A stretch of 64,000 bases of DNA. Origin: Eremophila alpestris peregrina (Eukaryota > Chordata > Aves > Passeriformes > Alaudidae). This document shows positions 38,401 through 51,200 of the stretch, piece after piece. A program made the translations under genes and the position numbers. Where the stretch lies: contig WMCF01000055.1 of NCBI GenBank assembly GCA_009792885.1, positions 1,175,511-1,239,510 of the forward strand, written 5' to 3'. The notes beneath the pieces were generated by a model. The model searched no databases. It was not told the origin of the DNA and saw only the letters and a list, made by a program, of their open reading frames with translations. Position 1 is the stretch's first letter, and each line of letters begins with the position of its first letter.

Positions 38401-40940
38401 GCTGATTTTTGTGTGGTTAGTGACAGTGAATGCCAGTCTAATGTAGCTGATTTCAAGACTGACTATTGATGTGAACTGGCAAGAACAAAAAATATTTCCA
38501 GAAATGTCTTTCAGTTTTGTGGTACCTGTTCAAAGGTTCACATGTGCAAAGGTCTCATGTTCAGAAATCTGATATTTGGCATTTTTCAAAACCTGGCTCC
38601 TTTATATGTGTAGCTGAGACACACTTAATATTTGAACTGTTCTGGAAATGAAAATGTAAGTGGTTGCTTTTTGTGTTTTGAAACCAAGATTGGAAGTGAC
38701 AACCCCCATTCCTTACTCTTCACATCTCCACTTTCTCTTGCTGCCTTTCCACTCTGCAGAAGTGGAACTCACCCACTCTGGCTTGTATCCAGGTGCTTCC
38801 CTTGGAGGCCTGGGACTGCAAACAAAACATTTAGTGTACCTGTGGTGGTTTGGATTTGTAATGGTGAAACCTACCTCCAGATTCTCCCTGAATGAAGCAG
38901 GAAATGGCATCTTCTCCATTTCCTTTACCTCAGCATTACCCTGTGCATCTTCTGATGAGAGGATACTATGGTTGAGGAGCACACAGGGGATTTTTTCTTT
39001 CCCCTAGGTTTTTCTCCTGACAAATGTAGTCTTTGTCAATCCTTCCATTTATTTCCCTTGAAAGTGTGAATTATAAGAATGTTCAGGTTTTTTATCTAAA
39101 CAGATTACAGACATTGGATGTACAGCAATTTATTACACTTCCACAATATTGATTAATAGGAAACTATCTCCATTGTGTAAACCTAGGTTCTAGGTTCCTG
39201 GGAAAAGCTATTTTTTTCTGAGGGATGATCAACTTAAACTGTAAATGTGTAACTATGCTGTCATGGTGCATTTTATTAAAAGGGGATGGGAAGGAGGAAG
39301 TTCTTGTTGCTTTAAACCTTATTGTGTTCTTTGTGCATTTCCTGGAGTCATATCTCAAAGAAGGAAACCAGTCAGACCCTTCAGAAGTACCATTTCAAAT
39401 CAAATAGTGAAATATGTTTTAAACAAGTAACAAGTATGTAATGTATGCCTTCAAGAATGTTTAAAAATTTGGTAGTAATTTATTTCTGAAATTAAAATCT
39501 CCTTGGGGGGTTCATCTTCAGTGACTCTGTCTACACATCTATTTTGTCACTTGTCCCAGTGTGTGTCAGAGAGCATGTGTTCTGTGGTCCTAGGCTGAAG
39601 GGAGCAAGCAAAAACTGGAAGTCACTGACGCGAGATGGGAGCTGGGGAGAGGCAGACCTTAAGCAGCTGAAGGTACCACTGGGTCCCTTCCTTGAATCCC
39701 AAGATATCTCCTTAGTGGTTCACCAGCAGCATATGGGAAGACAATGGGTGGCAGATGCTGTAGTTGCAGTGCTGGAGTTAAGAGAATGAAAACAACCTCC
39801 AGCATGCCTTGTGTTATTTAACAGCCTAGTCTGTCTTTCATGGCATAGCTCCCTGTGCATCTCATAGCTGAGGAATTTAAGATTATCAACTCACCAGCAT
39901 GGTGGGCTGGCAGGAGGCAGGAAAGCTTGTTGAGGAGTTCAAGGATAAGCAGTAAGCCAGGATACAAAAGCAGACAGAAAAGAGCTTCATTCTGTGTTGC
40001 AGTGGGATGACACATATATGTAGGTGAGTGTGAGATTGCAAAGCCCTTCTCTGACTGGAGCAAATACTGATATTCCTTGTGGGATGCTGTGGCTAGACCT
40101 TCCTGTAGGACCACATCTGCTACTTCCTCTCACTGCTGAACATAAGCAAGTGGGAAATCTACCTTTCTTGTCAATCAGAGCTTCCCCAGTAACAGCAGAA
40201 GGACAAAACTGGCAGGATTCTAGGCAGTTTTGCTGCTGCCCATAGGGTACTGATTATCCTTAATGAGTCTTATTGATTTCACTGTGCTGCTTCTTGGGAG
40301 TAGCAGAAGCCTGTCTGCAGACTCAAAAACACAAGCACATCAATGGTCATATTTGGGAAGTTATCTGTGCAATCACTGGGGCTGGGGTTTTGTTCTTGTG
40401 TTGTTTAGTTCAAATTAAAGGCTAGATTCTGCAGCAGTTGATTTTAAGAGCCACATCCTTCCCCAGTCTCATCAGGAAATCATTCCACTTACCACTGGTA
40501 AGTAGGTGAGTGGGTTTCTCAAGCCCTCACATAAACTGTATTCTCAGCTTCAAGAGAGTGAATGAGTTATATATAATGTGACAAGAGCCTCTTGGGGATC
40601 TCTGGGTGTGATGCTTTCAAGACAGCCTGGTTTTTGTTTTGGTGTTGGTTAAGCTCTGGCTGCTGCATTTCTCCACCCAGGACAATGGTGCTCTTTGCCC
40701 TGTCTTCTTAGTAACAGTCTTTGTTCTAAGGTGTGGAAATTAAATCTCTAAATTCCAAGCCCTAACTGAAGAGCAGTGTGTGGAAGCATTCCCCCTTTAC
40801 CTAGACATCATGTCTCCAGCTCATCCTCCCCCCTGCTCCAGCTCTGGCAAGGAATACCAGCAAAAACAAGTGCTGTTTGTTTGTGTTTTGCTGTAAAACT
40901 GAAAATAAGAAAGTTACTGTGCTGGTTTTTTCTCTCTATT

Positions 40941-40971
40941 TCTCTCTCTCTCTCTTTTTTTTTTTTTTTTT
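40941..40971 (+). repeat. (TC)n followed by T17
   Basis: An alternating TC stretch runs directly into 17 T residues (40955-40971). It looks like an acceptor-type pyrimidine tract, but no AG with a conserved exon follows. Confidence 0.9.
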
Positions 40972-42303
40972 ATAAACAAAACAAATGTTTCCCAACACTT
41001 TTACCCTCTTGGTTTAAAGCTCCTCATTTCTGTCAAAATACCCATCAGGCAGTCACTCTTTAACTAGCTGTAGTCAGGTTGCCTGTGGCATCCTGTTGCT
41101 TGCCCTGAGTTTGGAATCCGCAGGGGGGTTGCAGCTTCAACAGTAATTCTAAAGCAGGAAAGGTGAGATTTTGGTATTAACTCCATCCTCTCCCCACAAG
41201 TTGTTTTCTTAAATTGTAAGAAAATAAATAAAGAAGTATTCTCCCCTGCAGATAGCCCTTTCCAAATCTAGGCAGTGCTTCTTCTCCCTGTCCTCCTTGC
41301 TGCAGTGTGGAGAATGGCAGTTTCTCCCAGTGGGAGCGATGGCAGTGGGATGATATTCATCCTTCAGTAATCAACTAATTGGCACAACTCTGCCTCTCAG
41401 CCTGCACTTCTTAGCATCACACTGGACTTCTGACCTGTGAGAACTTTGCTTTGAAGGCACAGCTTGATCCTTAAGCCCATTAGCCAGATGCCAGCCCTGG
41501 CTGGGGCAGTGGTCAGGAACTCTGGGCATGGGCTGTGCTGTGCCTGCTGTGCCCTTCCACAGGGCAAACTTGGCCCACAGTATTGGGGACTCAGCTCTGA
41601 GGTGGACAGGTTCACCCCCAAAGATTTTTCTCCTGATTCCCAGCTGTACACACAATCCCTTCCCTGCAGCATGGAAGGGACAGGAAAGTTTTAGTTCCCC
41701 ACAGCTTCAGAGCTGTGGAACACAGCTAGGGGCAGGATGCCAAGCTTGCTGACTTGCTGGCCTCATCTGGTGTGGCAAATTTCCTTTTCCTAGGTTCCTG
41801 AGGGTAGCTGCAGCCACAAAAAGTGCTTGGAAAACTTTCCATATCATTTGGAAAGCTGCTCTCAGAGTGAGGCCATCTTACAGAGTCTGTTTAAAATTAC
41901 AGAAAAAAAAATAAGGTATAAAATGAAAACATCCCCTTGCTACCTCCTCTCCTTATCTTTCATTTAAAAGTAAAGGAAGTAGAACACTTTAAAGGAGCTT
42001 TTTTTCCTGTGGATTAAATGCATCTTCTTTCTCCCTTGACTTTCTGCCCTCAGCCAGGTAAAGAGCAGGTCCATTGAAATATTGACTATCATTAGTCCAA
42101 GATTTGGATTTTTTTTCATCTCTCAATGAAGCGCAGATCATTTTTTGGTTACCATCAGCCCTCTATCATAGCTGCTTCTGTGTAACACTTCCCCTTTGAT
42201 ATGACAATGACTTTGCACAGAGGAAAGGACCTTTACCAGGGGAAGAATTGTTTCAAGAATCGATGAAGGATGAAACAAAATTGGCAGCATATAATTTAGA
42301 ATT

Positions 42304-42317
42304 AAAAAAAAAAAAAA
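42304..42317 (+). repeat. Poly-A run (A14)
   Basis: Fourteen consecutive A residues. No retroposed gene is recognised upstream of it. Confidence 0.9.
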
Positions 42318-43053
42318 AGCTGGGGGCTGGGAGGAAAGAAAGCACAACTTGGCATGTGGATGAAGAGGGAAGGAGCTCTGTGGAGGCAGGAGAGCATTGC
42401 TACCAGACCAGCTTTCAAGCCCTCTTAACAATGAGCAGTTGCTCTCCCCAGCTTGCCCAATGACTTCCTCCTGCCCTCCACAGGCCCGGCTGCAGTGAAA
42501 CCTCGTGTCTTCCTAGTGATGCTGAACTGAAATCAGATTTTGCTTTTAGTTCTTCAATCAAATTTTCCTTCCTTGGGCTTAGAAGGCACACTTGGGACTT
42601 TATAGTAATTGCCTCCCCACGCTGAACTGCTGATACCTTTATTGGATTGGCATAGGGTTTCAGAGGACTGTGTTTAACATGCAGTGAGCCGCAGCAATGC
42701 AAACAGCTCCAGTGTTTAAACAAGCATCCATTAGTCCAGGAAACAGGACAGTGCCAGCCCATTTGGTGCTCTTTAGAGCTGGCAGCTTAAGGGGAAGGGT
42801 GCAGCAGGGTTTGCAGGGAGGGGGGTAGGATGGGGGAGTCACAGTTGCAGTGTCAGGAAAACAAGCAAAACATCTCTGTGGGTTTGTGAGGAATGAGCTG
42901 CAGAGAGGGGAACACTTGCGACTGGGGACATGTGCAAAGCTCATTAATATCTCATTATGTTCGAATTGCAGTCTCCCAGAAGATTGGCATTAATGTGTGA
43001 TGTGCTGGATAGGAAGGGGCTACAGGAGAGCAGCAAGGATATTTTAAGCAAGC

Positions 43054-43107
43054 TTTTTTCTTCTTCTTTTTTTCCTTCCCCCCCCCCCCCCCCTTTTTCC
43101 TTTTCGT
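43054..43107 (+). repeat. Pyrimidine tract with C16 homopolymer
   Basis: T/C-only sequence contains a run of 16 C (43078-43093) between T-rich arms. On the minus strand it is a long G run, which could form a quadruplex and is prone to sequencing length error. Confidence 0.92.
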
Positions 43108-43485
43108 TGAAGAAGCAGAAAAAAATAGTGTGTGCCAGCAAACCGTGATGTTTTGTGCATCAGCCCAATACAGTGCACTTCATCACACAAGAGCAGTGCT
43201 CAGTTGGGCTTATCATAGTACCCATTATATCTTTCAATATTTCCACTAAGCCTCCTTTATTTTCAGCACTGCTTAAGTCAATCGTAAAGTTTGGCTCAGT
43301 GTGAAACTTCCAAAATTCAGCCCATCTCAGCCCACCAGCCTCCCCAGCTGGAAGGATTGGGGAGTCCATGGGATACTTAGACTTTTTTTTCCCCTCCCAT
43401 AAGTTTGTCGGTACAATGATGTCCAAAATACTTTTTCTCATGTTCACATACTGAAATAGCTTTTGTTTTATCCTTAACTGGAGCA

Positions 43486-43539
43486 CTGCAGTCATTAGCT
43501 TATCAGCTGATAAGCTGCAGTCATTAGCTTATCAACTGA
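43486..43539. repeat. 29-bp period tandem duplication containing a perfect 20-bp palindrome
   Basis: A 25-bp unit beginning CTGCAGTCATTAGCTTATCA occurs at 43486-43510. It recurs with one mismatch at 43515-43539. The junction creates AGCTTATCAGCTGATAAGCT (43497-43516), a perfect palindrome. Confidence 0.9.
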
Positions 43540-45323
43540 CATCAGTGCCTGTACTTGCTTCTGCAGGACCACATAACATTTTTCTGATAAGATTTTGACT
43601 GCCATGTTACTGGGAAAAGACCCATTAGTTTTAGAGCCAGTTATTCCTTGACTTTCTGTACCTGAACATATAAATCCTCTTAAAAAATAAAAGACAGCTC
43701 CCAACAATGGCTTATCTAAAAGAAGAACAATCAAGGACTTTATGTAGTGGGAGCACCCTGCTCCCAGTTGCTGAGTTGCCTGATTTATCTCCATAAACTT
43801 TTTTTTTGGGACAACTGGGAGTCATGAAAGGGACAGAAAATGTGCTTTTTTTGTACTCTGCAGCACTGGGCTTCCAAGAAGTGTTTTACTAGCATGTCCC
43901 AAGAAAGCCTATGGGTTTTGCTTTCCTGCAGACATCTACTCATTCTGTGATTGCATACAAAAACCATTTGAATTGGTGGTGTATTGGAGGAGATGTTTGT
44001 AGCCAAACTGCAGGAAAATCATTCTTCTTCAAATCCTTTTGTGCTACAAGAGCAAAACAACTGTTCAATTAGTCCTGACTCTTACGAAATGCTTGGAAAC
44101 CACAGATCTTGGTTGAGACTGCTTATTATGTTTGAACTTTATTGCCCAGGCTATTTGTTATGTGTTTATTCTTCCTAGTAAACTTTCTTTTGCTTTTATG
44201 AAACAATATTGGAGCCCTCCAGTGGCCAAACTAATCATTCTGAGGAATGGAGTTCAAGTTCTGACAGTGAGGTTGATTTTTTCCCCTTCCCTATTAAAAA
44301 ATTAATTTGGTGATCTTTTTATATTCAGAATTTATGTGAAGTTAATTTGAGTCACAGCATCATATGTGAAAAGTAAAAAAAGCTAGGAAAAAGAAAAAAA
44401 TAGTATCTTTGTCTTTCTAGGATCTCCATATATTTATTCATCTATATTTTCAAAAATTTATTGACTTTATTGTTTAACTAATTTCTGTTAGATTTCATTT
44501 TCAGAGAGGATCCCATTATATATACAAGGCAGAGAAAATGCACTTTGGGTATCATGACAATTCACATTTTCTTAAGTGACTTTTATCAGTTCTGTGACTT
44601 TATCTATGATGTCACTGGTCTGTTCTCTAGCAAGACCTAATTTTTTGACAGGACATCATCATTTGTATCAGGGGCCTCAGCACATTGAAGATTTTGGCCT
44701 CAAGGCTCTCTCATCTGTGTCTCCTACTGGTGTCTTTCACTTTCCATGTGAAATAGAAACTCTCTATATATGAAAAAAGAGCTTTTAATTACATTTTCTG
44801 CACTGGATAATTAATGAGAGGCATTCTCTTTACAAAGGATGTTGAGATCCTAACAACTAAAATTGCTTACTTATGCCTCTTCATGTTTGGTCTGGTAGTT
44901 ATCACAGTTCTTCCTTCTTCCAAATTGTACTAACAGTCTTTCAGCATCCAAAATCAGATAGGTAGGTTTTGGTTGTGTTGGAGCTGCATGTTTTGGGTGG
45001 AGGTGAGGGATGAACAGGAGAAGAGGAGAAAGTATGGTCAATTGGTTGTCTTCTGATTGGATGACCACAGTCTGGCATTGAGTCCATGTTCAAAAAGTAA
45101 TAAAGCAAGGGATTGCTTTAAGGTTGTTATTTTGCACCAGTTTCTCTTTAGGGGTTACTGGAAATGAGTTTCTACCACATTGCACTGTATAGCTGCTGCT
45201 TTGTAAAATCATATATTATCATCAAAATGCTTCATAACAAGAACCTTGAAAATCTGATAGAGGGAGGGTTCTGTTTGTTTTATTTCCAAAATCTTCTAAG
45301 TAGCATTTCTTCTGCAGACACTG

Positions 45324-45483
45324 GGGATATAGGAACAGTTGTACTGGGTCATCACAAAGGGACATTTAGCCCAGTGTCCTCTCAGTGAGCAAGTGGAGTG
45401 TAAGAAAGAGAGCAGGCACAGAGTCAACCTTCCCTGGCACATCTTCCAGCTCTCCCAAGTCTAAAGAACCTCTTACTGAGCCC
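45324..45483 (-). mobile_element. Ancient CR1/L3-like LINE fragment (antisense)
   Basis: GGATATAGGAACAGTTGTAC, TGGGTCATCACAAAGGGACA and TTTAGCCCAGTGTCCTCTC are followed by AGCAGGCACAGAGTC and TTCCCTGGCACATCTTCCAG. This matches the order of an old CR1-related LINE 3' end that I recall from bird and reptile genomes. It is a different lineage from the six other CR1 tails. The antisense direction is inferred from the degenerate octamer-like tail at the left. Confidence 0.65.
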
Positions 45484-48129
45484 ATCTGTACAAAGTTTGC
45501 TTTTGCAGACCTCTGCATATGTGGAGAAGGTTTCTTCTTGTCCCTGAAGAGTGGAGTGAAATGAGGAAGGTCAAGAAAAGAGCTGTAGCAGAAGCTTCTT
45601 GTTTGCACTGCATATGGGGGGCGTTATGCACATTCCTGTTCATCCGTGGTAGATGGAATTCCTAGAGCAACCCTAGGCTTTGTCTCCTTTCATGTTTTTC
45701 ATGTGAGCTTGAAAATTGCTGGAGGAGGCGAATGCCCTGCTCCAATTCACCTTTTGAGGAAACTGCTAATGAGGTCAGTTTTTCTCATGGCTTTATTCAG
45801 GACTGTAAACACCAGCAGAGCTGGGAGGAAAGCAGTCAGAAAGGTGGGGAGAGGCTGTTTGCAGAATATGAGCATGCACCAGGCAAGCAGAGGCCCTGTA
45901 GCTGTCACAGGGAAGGCTCATGTTCTAAGGCTACCTTGCCTTCTGCAGCCACAAAACTTGAGGCTGCTGAAGCTCACACTGAGATCTGAACTGGGACAGG
46001 AAAGGGAAAAAGATGGGACTGTGCAAGGAAGGAGCAAATGTTTCCCACCTGCCTGATGCACATTTCATACCCAGCTCCCTGCAGCCTCACATCATTGTAC
46101 ATTTCTGCCCTGGCACCTTGCCACTCGATTGTGACAGCCTCCTCCAAGCACTGCTGCCATGCTCCATGGCTCCAGCAGAGTGCTGGGAAAGCAGAGGAGC
46201 CAGGGACCAGTTCTAGTTCTTGGACAGCAGGACAGGAGCAGCTTTATCCCCCAGGAGGACTCCTACATGTGTGCCTTTAGTAGGAGAGGTTGGAGGCAGG
46301 AATGCCAGTGCACACAGGCTGTCTGCAGCCCTGCTGTGCTGGGATCAGGAGGAGAATCTCTGCAGTTCTGTGGTTTGGTCTGAATCCTTGTGCTTTGAAC
46401 CTCTGCTCCACAGTAGCTACCCGGGGAGGTGGCACTCCGAAGAAGGATGCTGTGCCCTGCTGAGTTCCCCTGCAGCTCCTTAGGGAGCCTTTCACTTGGG
46501 GCCCACTTAATAGTTCTCTGGTTGATAACATTTCCATGCTCTGTACAGAGAAAACATCGGGTAGGTTATGCTGCTGTAGAGAGACATTGAGAACACTCAA
46601 TGGGAAAAGTATCTGCCTTTTCCAGGCACTGCAGTCCTTTCTCATTAGCAGGGAGAGGAGAAGGCTGTCACTACTTTACTGATGAGTCAGGAAAAATCCT
46701 CTATGTTCACAGTGTTGAATGTTTCTAATATGATTATTGCAGGTCTGAGCTTGGAGTTTGGCAATATCAGAAAGCTTTTGGGGCTTGGGAAAAAAAAAGA
46801 AAGAAAATAGTAATGACTTGTGTGCCCAGATACAATGAAATCACAGTCCCCTCCAAATCCTACAACCATCAGTACCCACACTATTCAAGGTTGTTCTTGG
46901 CCTCATGTCATCCACCTGGCATTGAAAAAAGTCAGTCTCAGGCAGCTGTGCATTTAAAGCTGGGTGCTTACTTCAATTCTGAAATATGCTAATTGCCAGG
47001 CTTTTATTTTCATTTGACTGTTTTGAAAAGCATAGAAGAAAGGAGGAAAAATAAAGGAGTTTTGTAAATAGCCCTAGGAAAAACCTCAACCTGCTGCCCA
47101 TGTAATTTCCTTTAAAAACAAATTCTATGCTATGGGAAACTATATCACACAGCAGATTTGCACACAGTCCTGTGTGCCCGATATCTACGTGATTCTACTT
47201 GATTTCTTTAGCATGTTTGCTCATTGTTACAGCAGTTACTAAGGTTACTTTAACTCATTAAAGAATGAGGAACTGCTTGCTTACCACAGAGCTTGTTTAT
47301 GGTTCCCTGTGTGTCTAATTGAAAATATTTGTTTCCCCCCTACTTCTCTGTAGACTTTGCTTAGACCATCATGGTTGTAACACTACTTACTGTTTATCTG
47401 GGTTTAAACTGAAGCACCTCCTGCTAGCTCTCCCCTTCTCCTTGCCTCTCTTAAATAACCCAGAAGTGATTGAACGTGTAAGTTAGTTACTAAGCAAGAA
47501 CTTGGAGCTGCACAACCTTCTTTCCTTTGGTAAGGCAAGAAAGTAACACTTCTTCCAAGAGTAAATGTAGTGTCATTATTATAGGCCAAACTATGAAGAT
47601 TTCGAGCTTATTTTCTTAGAGTTTAGTGGAACAAAACTGAAGCCTCTGGAAATGAAATGGGGGGAAGACCCAATCCACGCAGACAGAAATCTTTATTAAA
47701 TACAGATGTCAACAGCAGCAGCCTGTAATTAGTGCCCTAATTGTGACTGGGCAAATAATGGTGGCTTGGGGAGGGTCCAGGTGGAGACATCTGACTGTGG
47801 ATGTGACTTTTCCCTCTAGTTACCAGGGCTCCCTATACAGTCAGTAAAAAGAAAAAGACACTTCCTGGAGCATGATTTCTCTCATTCCAATCATGGCCTG
47901 GTATAGGGGGCATGAATTGCATTGTTAAAACTGGAATGACTTGACCTGATTTTGTCTGCACTTTTCTTATGGTGGCTGCAAGAGTTCTAGACTCCATGTC
48001 CTGTTTGTAGCTCTCTGTACACACCCCTTCTTTTTCCTGAACAAGAAAAAAAGGAGACATAAAAGCACATTGATCTGACGAGATACAAGATATTTTGTAT
48101 TCCCATTGGCTGGGGACAGGATTTGGGAG
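45484..48129. other. MAML3 intron 1, unique sequence
   Basis: No exon supported. Possible regulatory blocks lie at about 47155-47265 (with CATTGTTAC and repeated GTTACT-like motifs) and 47725-47765 (with TGTAATTAGTGCCCTAATTG). Confidence 0.45.
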
Positions 48130-48225
48130 GTTTGAGTCCAATTCTAACCCTGTCACTGACTTAATATACAGCTTTAGGCAGCTCCCTGCTCTGTTTTCTG
48201 AAGTGAAATTTAGAAGTTTAATGTA
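48130..48225 (+). repeat. Possible ancient MIR-like SINE core
   Basis: GTTTGAGTCCAATTCTAACC, CTGTCACTGACTTAATATAC, CAGCTTTAGGCAGCTCCCTG and TCTGTTTTCTGAAGTGAAA follow, with many changes, the order of a MIR core region. In that core a CTGCCACTTACT-type motif is followed by GTGACCTTGGGCA-type and CTCAGTTTCC-type motifs. The call is by eye and tentative. Confidence 0.4.
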
Positions 48226-51200
48226 TGTTTGCATCTGAATTACAACATTTAAGTGATAAATAATGGGGGGGGAGTGTTGACACACAATTATGTGTTTTTC
48301 TTTTTAGATTCATCTCACCTGTGTTTTTCTCTGAGACCAAAATCCACATAATTCTGGTAGTAGACCAAGAATACTGTGTCTTCAGACTAACAAATCAAAA
48401 GCACTTAGTACTAGGTGGCTTATCATTCCTACAACAGGAGAAAAAGGAGGGAAGGAGAAGTCCTTTAAAAAGAAAAATAAGATTAGTGAAAGTCCATTGT
48501 ATGAATTCACACTGGTTTATAATGCATTTCTATGGTTTATCTAACAGCAAACTATGATGTCTAGTGCTTCAAGGGATTTAGGAAAGAACTGTAGTGTTCT
48601 CTGTGACTTGGTGACTTGGACAAGTGCTTTATTGTCTTGTGCTTATTTAGCACTGTTAAGGGCACAAACTTTCAGTGGTGAATGGGACTTGAAGTCTAAA
48701 TTTAATTTTAATTAGCTGCTAATAAATGCTTAGCATGCATAGATTACTCAGAGTAAAACCTATGTGAGTTTTAATATCATGGGCAGTGACTACATGTGTG
48801 TCTGTGCACTTTGTGTGGAAAAACCAGGGAAATATTTTTGACAGCAAGAGGAAAAAAGTAAAAAAAAATCACCTGTGTTATGTACACTGGGAATGTACAG
48901 ACATCTATAGCATTATGAGTTGCAATTCCTTTCCTTGTTGGGAGGGCTGTTTTCAAAATACACAAATAGGTAGAAGTGCCTGGTTGTAATGTGGTGCATG
49001 GCCACAACTAACTGGGAATGTGACCTGTTCGGCAGAACACTGCCCACCTTCCTCCTGGTAATATTTTTGGTTTTTGTGGAGAGATCTCAAAGCCTTACAC
49101 ACCTCTGGGATTTGGGAATCTTCCTGCTGTTGCTGCCACGAGTTCAACGCTGTGTATGTATATTCAGAGTAGGATGGGAGAGAGTAAGAGGTTTACCCTG
49201 GGATGGAGGCAGCTGGTGTGGGTGAAATAAAGAAGGTAAGACCTGAGCAAAGGTCTTGGTCTGATGCTGTCATTCATTGCATAAACCATTCTTTGTATTT
49301 TCAGTTGCTTAATGTACTCAAGGTGAACCGTGTGCTAAATATTGTGCTGAATCAGGGCCTTCATTTGCTTAAAATCTTTTTCTTTACACTTCATCAGTAG
49401 ACTTAAATAGCATATTTGCAGTTCACACCACGCAGCAGGTCCAGCCTTGTGAGTCTGTGGCTCTGGTAATTGCTGGGAGCTGGGAGACCAGACATGCTTT
49501 TCCATTAGTTGTGCTGTGTGCCCTTGTGGGACTTGAGGTCAGCTTGAGGTGAAGGTACTGAGGCCACAAAGAGCTAAAGTTTGTATGCTTTACTTGGCCA
49601 TATTTAGGGCAAATCTGCTGTTCAGTGCTGTCTGGCCTTTGGCCCATGGCAAATAGCTCCCAAACTGTGCTCAGAATAATTCTGAGACCTTTCTGTGGTT
49701 CTGTGACCTGAGGGCTTCAGCACCTCTCAGGATTGAGCCATGGGTTTTGTCCAGGAGTCTTTCAAAACTGCTGCTTCCTGTGTTCTTTTAAAAAGATATG
49801 CAAAGTCAAGATGAACAACCAGTTCCTGCATTGCTCTTCTTTTCTAGAGATGGATCAAGCTGATTGTGCTGATCGGGGAATTGTTTGACTGAAGGAAAAA
49901 GCTGTCTCTTGACATCTTTCCTATTTTTGGATTTTCAGTTATTTGATTTTATTATTTATTATTCAAATGGTCAGTAGCTTAGCACAAACTTATTTCCAAA
50001 CTCATCTGTCCCATGCTGGGTTTTTTTTTTCCTTTCCCCAAAAGACATGTCTCATTACTATGCAAACAATTAATGTAGAAAAAAATATGAGAACTAATTA
50101 CCATGCAAAACGTTCATTTCTCTCTCCTTCCCCCATGCTTGGGTCTCCTTTGCAATGCTTACTGTATCATTAATTGTTCAATTTGTACTTAGATAACCTG
50201 CACACCTTTAAAGGTATTTGTCCTTGCGGAGAAATCTTCAGCTGACCTGTGTCCGCAGCCAAGCTGCCCATTCAGGCACAGGGAACAGATGGGAAAGAGG
50301 GAGCTGAAATCACCATTTTGTTTGCAGCACAGTATGACTGATTCACAAGATTTTTCTTTTAATGCGTTAGTTGTTGAAATCTGTTAATTTGATATTTAAA
50401 TTATTTTCAAGTGGAAGTTTAATTTATGATGTTACCCCAAGAGAGTGACTAAAATGTGTGGGCTTGAACAGGTACAGTTGTATGAACTCTGTGGCTCTCA
50501 TTTCCTTCCTTTTCCAATTGTATGAAACACTTTGCTTCAAAAAGCATGAACTTGGTCATGTGGAAGAATCCCTGAAATTCCTTAGCCCTGATTTGAGGGA
50601 GCTGGAAGGCGCTGCTTCATGCACCTGTGGAATAAGTAGCTATGTTGCCATGAGGTGACGTGTGTTGGGAGTTAACACTCCCAATGGAAGACAACTGTGC
50701 CATTTCTGAGTTCATCCTTCTGTCAGCTTGCTATCTGCTTCTAGAGATCATGCACTAGACAGGCTTTAGTAGTAAAAGAGATCCAATGGAAACTCATAGT
50801 CCATGGAAATCTATGGTGTCACCAGGGGACTATTGTCATGCCTTCACCATCTCTTCTGGCTCTTTCTTTGGAGTTTCTCCAAGAATATTCTGGAGTAATA
50901 TATTATGTATGTAGATTGTGCCATGGCACTATTTTGCAAGCAGCTGGAAGGTAATTTGCTTGCCCTAAGCATAGGAAGGGCTTTTCCCTTACATCAGTTA
51001 GACAAGGTTTTAGTCTGTCAGTTCTGAAGTCGGGAACAGAGCTCACATCCTACTGGGTGCCTTAATGACAAGGAAAGGAGAGGCTGTGTCACAGAGCTGC
51101 TCCTCCTTTGCAGAGGACAGGAGCACTTTCATGTCTCACATACCCTTTGCTAGGCAGGCAGGATGCCACCAACATACTTCACTAGCCTGCTATGACTTGT

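Larger units (their letters stand above)
32447..45323. other. MAML3 intron 1, unique sequence with simple repeats
   Basis: Almost 13 kb with no supported exon and no recognised mobile element. Simple-sequence features are a T11 run (35891-35901), the CT/T tract at 40941-40971, an A14 run (42304-42317) and a C16 run within a pyrimidine tract (43054-43107). A small direct repeat with a perfect palindrome is at 43486-43539. The rest is AT-rich unique sequence. Confidence 0.5.

Noticed and set aside
45646..46056. 136-codon open frame
   Set aside because: No recognisable domain, no splice context, and overlapping frames of similar length. Most likely chance.
47833..48285. 150-codon open frame on the minus strand
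   Set aside because: No domain or motif recognised, and the frame overlaps a possible SINE remnant. Treated as chance.
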